Assembly: GCA_026197075.1 (NCBI GenBank)
Contig: JAPHQV010000033.1
Location: 1-62,070, forward strand
Direction of reading: 5' to 3'
Length of the DNA stretch: 62,070 nt
Source: Gammaproteobacteria bacterium
Lineage (GTDB): Bacteria > Pseudomonadota > Gammaproteobacteria > DSM-19610
The position numbers were made by a program, and so were the translations under genes. Positions 59,003-62,070 of the stretch are shown in pieces. The notes below the pieces were generated by a model that saw nothing but the letters and a program-made list of their open reading frames with translations, was not told the origin of the DNA and searched no databases. Position 1 is the first letter of the stretch; each line of letters begins with the position of its first letter.

Positions 59003-59458
59003 CTATTTCGCCTGTTCATGGGGACGCAGGCGGCGCGCCGCCTGGTCGAGCACACCATTGACAAACTTGTGGGCCTGTTCCGCACCGAACTTCTTGGCCA
59101 GGTTCACCGCTTCGTTGATCACCACCCGGTAGGGGATGTCCGGGCGCGCCTGGAGTTCATAGCTGGCCAGGCGCAACACGGCCCGCTCCACGGGATCGAG
59201 TTCCGCCCAGGGGATCTGCATGGCACCCGCCAGGCCGGCCTCCACCGTATCGAGGCGGGCCGGCACCTGGTGCAGTAACTCCTGGAAATATTCGTCATCC
59301 ACACCGGGGAATTCTTCCGATTCCCGGAACTGCTGCTCGATCAGCTTGAGATCGGTTCCGGAAAGGTCCCACTGGTACAACGCCTGCAGCGCCAGGCGGC
59401 GTGCCTTGGCACGCGCCTGGTTGGCGCCGCGATTATCCTTTCCGGTAACAGCCGTCAT
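59003..59458 (-). CDS. nusB: Transcription antitermination factor NusB
   Basis: A 151-residue RNA-binding protein of the NusB/NusE antitermination complex acting in rRNA transcription. The N-terminal arginine-rich RNA-binding helix (RAKARRLALQALYQWDLSG) and the C-terminal EAVNLAKKFGAEQAHKFVNGVLD are typical. Four bases after ribH, in the conserved ribH-nusB pair. Confidence 0.95.
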   Translation of the reverse strand: MTAVTGKDNRGANQARAKARRLALQALYQWDLSGTDLKLIEQQFRESEEFPGVDDEYFQELLHQVPARLDTVEAGLAGAMQIPWAELDPVERAVLRLASYELQARPDIPYRVVINEAVNLAKKFGAEQAHKFVNGVLDQAARRLRPHEQAK

Positions 59459-59462
59459 GGTC

Positions 59463-59939
59463 TCAGCCTTCCAGCTTGGGCAGCAGATTGACCATTTCGA
59501 TCATCGACAGGGTGGCTTCCACCCCCTTGTTACCCGCCTTGGTACCGGCGCGCTCGATGGCCTGTTCGATACTGTCCACCGTCAACACGCCGAAGCCAAC
59601 CGGAATATCGTACTGCAATGACACCTGGGCCAGGCCCTTGGTGCACTCGCCGGCCACGTATTCAAAGTGAGGAGTACCGCCGCGGATCACCGCGCCCAGG
59701 GCGATGATGGCATCGTACTTCTTCCCGGCCGCCAGGCGCTGTGCGGCGATGGGCATCTCGAAGGCGCCGGGCACGCGGATGATGTCGATGTCGCGCTCGT
59801 CGGCACCATGCCGCTTGAGAGTATCCAGTGCCCCTTGCAGCAGACTCTCCACCACGAAGCTGTTGAAGCGCGCCACCAGCAGGGCGAAGCGCTTGTCGCG
59901 GATGACCATATCGCCTTCCAGTACATTCAGGTTGCTCAT
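59463..59939 (-). CDS. ribH: 6,7-dimethyl-8-ribityllumazine synthase
   Basis: A 158-residue lumazine synthase that condenses the ribBX product with 5-amino-6-ribitylaminouracil. Motifs: [36 protein letters not shown] and the catalytic His therein. It has a long 266-bp leader separating it from ribBX; an inverted repeat lies in this gap. Confidence 0.96.
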   Translation of the reverse strand: MSNLNVLEGDMVIRDKRFALLVARFNSFVVESLLQGALDTLKRHGADERDIDIIRVPGAFEMPIAAQRLAAGKKYDAIIALGAVIRGGTPHFEYVAGECTKGLAQVSLQYDIPVGFGVLTVDSIEQAIERAGTKAGNKGVEATLSMIEMVNLLPKLEG

Positions 59940-60021
59940 GTTCGTTTCCCGTCTTTCGGTTTCAAATTCGTTTCAATGGGCGATGGTGGTGCTGGTCGCC
60001 GGATGGGCTCTATTTTACTGC

Positions 60022-60191
60022 GGAGCCGCAAAACGCGGAGGACGCAGAGAACACAGAGTAAAGGAGATCACGAATGGCGAAACCCTGCCCAGCTTACCAT
60101 CCGTCACGGGGCATCATCCAAGCACCCACATCCCTAACCCAAAAAACTCTGTGTCCTCCATATCTCTGCGTTCTCCGCGTTTCGCGGCTCC
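60022..60191. repeat. Inverted repeat between ribBX and ribH
   Basis: GGAGCCGCAAAACGCGGAGGACGCAGAGAA...ACAGAGT (60022-60059) faces CTCTGTGTCC...CTCTGCGTTCTCCGCGTTTCGCGGCTCC (60145-60191), with a nine-base extra segment in the right arm and an 85-bp centre. Same family as 52682-52804. A 60-bp piece around 60061-60120 between the arms is not repeated. Confidence 0.75.
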
Positions 60192-60205
60192 AACCTTTGG
60201 ATAGG

Positions 60206-61292
<1,087 letters not shown>

Positions 61293-61312
<20 letters not shown>

Positions 61313-61982
61313 TCGTTGTATACCGCTGCAGGAAACCGTGTTCGGCCAGGAAGGCCATGTCGATGCCCGTGGCACCCGCGTCCGCCGCCCGCTCGCCCAG
61401 CAGCAGGCGCTCCAGGTAGCGGGCAATGAGATCCACCTCCAGGTTCACCCGCCGCCCGGCCTGGAATCCGCCCAGGGTGGTCTCCGCCAGTGTGTGGGGC
61501 ACGATGTTCAGCTCGAACACCTTGTCCTGCACGGCATTGACCGTGAGGCTGACGCCATCGACGCAGATGGAGCCCTTGGCGGCGATGTACTTCGCCAGTG
61601 CATCCGGTGCCGCAATGGAGAAGCGCACCGAGCGCGCGTCGTCACGCCGCGCCAGTACCTCGCCCACGCCGTCCACGTGGCCACTCACCAGGTGGCCGCC
61701 CAGACGGGTACTGGGGGTAAGGGCGCGCTCCAGGTTCACCTTCGCGCCTACCTTCAATTGTCCCAGCGAAGTGCAGGCCAGGGTCTCGCCGGACACATCG
61801 GCCCAGTAGCCGTCGCCGGGCAACTCGATCACGGTCAGGCACACCCCGCTGGTGGCGATGCTGTCGCCGAGCTTCACGTCCTCCAGCGGCAGCTTGCCGG
61901 AACGCACCCGCAGGCGCACGTCGCCGCCCCGGGGTTCCAGGGCGGCGATCTCGCCGATAGCTTCTATGATGCCTGTGAACAT
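61293..61982 (-). CDS. ribE: Riboflavin synthase alpha chain
   Basis: A 229-residue enzyme with two lumazine-binding repeats that dismutates 6,7-dimethyl-8-ribityllumazine to riboflavin. Repeat 1 starts [12 protein letters not shown] and contains GVCLTV and [13 protein letters not shown]; repeat 2 contains [13 protein letters not shown] and [16 protein letters not shown]. The start at 61982 matches the conserved N-terminus; an in-frame codon 33 bp earlier is ignored. First riboflavin gene in this window; any upstream gene or FMN riboswitch lies beyond the edge. Confidence 0.95.
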
Positions 61983-62022
61983 GCCATTCCACTCATTACG
62001 ATACTGTCCACCCACCGAACCC

Positions 62023-62070
62023 CCTGTAGGAGCGGCCTCTGGCCGCGAACGGGTGTGCCACCGCCGGTTC
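62023..62070. repeat. REP-like palindrome, copy 4 (cut by window edge)
   Basis: CCTGTAGGAGCGGCCTCTGG followed by CCGCGAAC is the left arm of the same palindrome; the right arm begins GGTTC at the last bases. It lies 41 bp upstream of ribE. Confidence 0.8.

Noticed and set aside
59940-60205. An FMN riboswitch in the leader of ribH.
   Set aside because: The gap is explained by an inverted repeat of a dispersed family and shows no FMN-aptamer pattern I can recognise.

Overview
The window is GC-rich, densely packed bacterial chromosome with short leaders and many ATGA stop/start overlaps. The gene set points to a chemolithotrophic, sulfur-oxidising gammaproteobacterium: SoxXA cytochromes, an MscS-type channel, NfeD/slipin, the ribE-ribBX-ribH-nusB-thiL-pgpA block, a CopABRS copper island, CzcCBA efflux and two Mrp-type antiporter operons, which suit a salty, alkaline or metal-rich habitat. 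The species cannot be fixed from this window. I saw no tRNA, rRNA, CRISPR array, prophage or intact insertion sequence.

Layout. 0-6.1 kb: a half-size DMT transporter; a miniconductance-type MscS channel, an outer-membrane protein and a glutathionyl-hydroquinone reductase, translationally coupled on the minus strand; and an SLC13/RCK permease behind a 23-bp perfect palindrome. 6.4-15.2 kb: a copper island. On the minus strand, reading away from the regulators, lie copA (multicopper oxidase), copB (outer membrane), a small exported protein, a Met-rich exported protein, a thioredoxin-like protein, a CPH-type Cu P-type ATPase and an unannotated 48-residue Trp/Gly/Phe-repeat membrane peptide. Diverging from them is copRS. 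One perfect palindrome (GCATTACA-N4-TGTAATGC) lies between the two arms. 15.3-21.6 kb: a His-rich membrane protein and czcCBA. 21.6-36.3 kb: two adjacent Mrp-family antiporter operons. The first has the gene order of the archaeal membrane-bound hydrogenase antiporter half (E-F-G-MbhD-MbhEF/MnhB-C-D) and is followed by three more ND-type pump subunits but no redox module. The second is a canonical mrpA(B)CDEFG operon.

36.3-41.5 kb: a YadGH-type ABC exporter, a TetR regulator coupled to a metallo-beta-lactamase-fold protein, and soxA-soxX. 41.7-45.9 kb: an OmpA-like barrel (minus strand) and a zinc-uptake locus (DUF2946-like protein, His-loop outer-membrane protein, ZnuA, ZnuB) without an ATPase gene. 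45.9-54.8 kb: a PAS-GAF histidine kinase, a protein-lysine-methyltransferase-like enzyme, dxs, queD, the zinc-independent GTP cyclohydrolase folE2, and a REC-CheC/diguanylate cyclase pair. 54.9-62 kb: slipin, nfeD, pgpA, thiL, nusB, ribH, ribBX and ribE, all on the minus strand, with four copies of a REP-like palindrome in the gaps.

How the parts fit. The copper, Czc and zinc loci form a metal-homeostasis neighbourhood, and FolE2 is the metal-flexible enzyme often used under zinc shortage. The Mrp operons would handle Na+/H+ and pH balance. SoxXA starts thiosulfate oxidation, but its usual partners SoxYZ, SoxB and SoxCD are not here. The most unusual item is the MBH-ordered antiporter with four pump subunits, two of which lack the TM5 glutamate normally needed for proton transfer.
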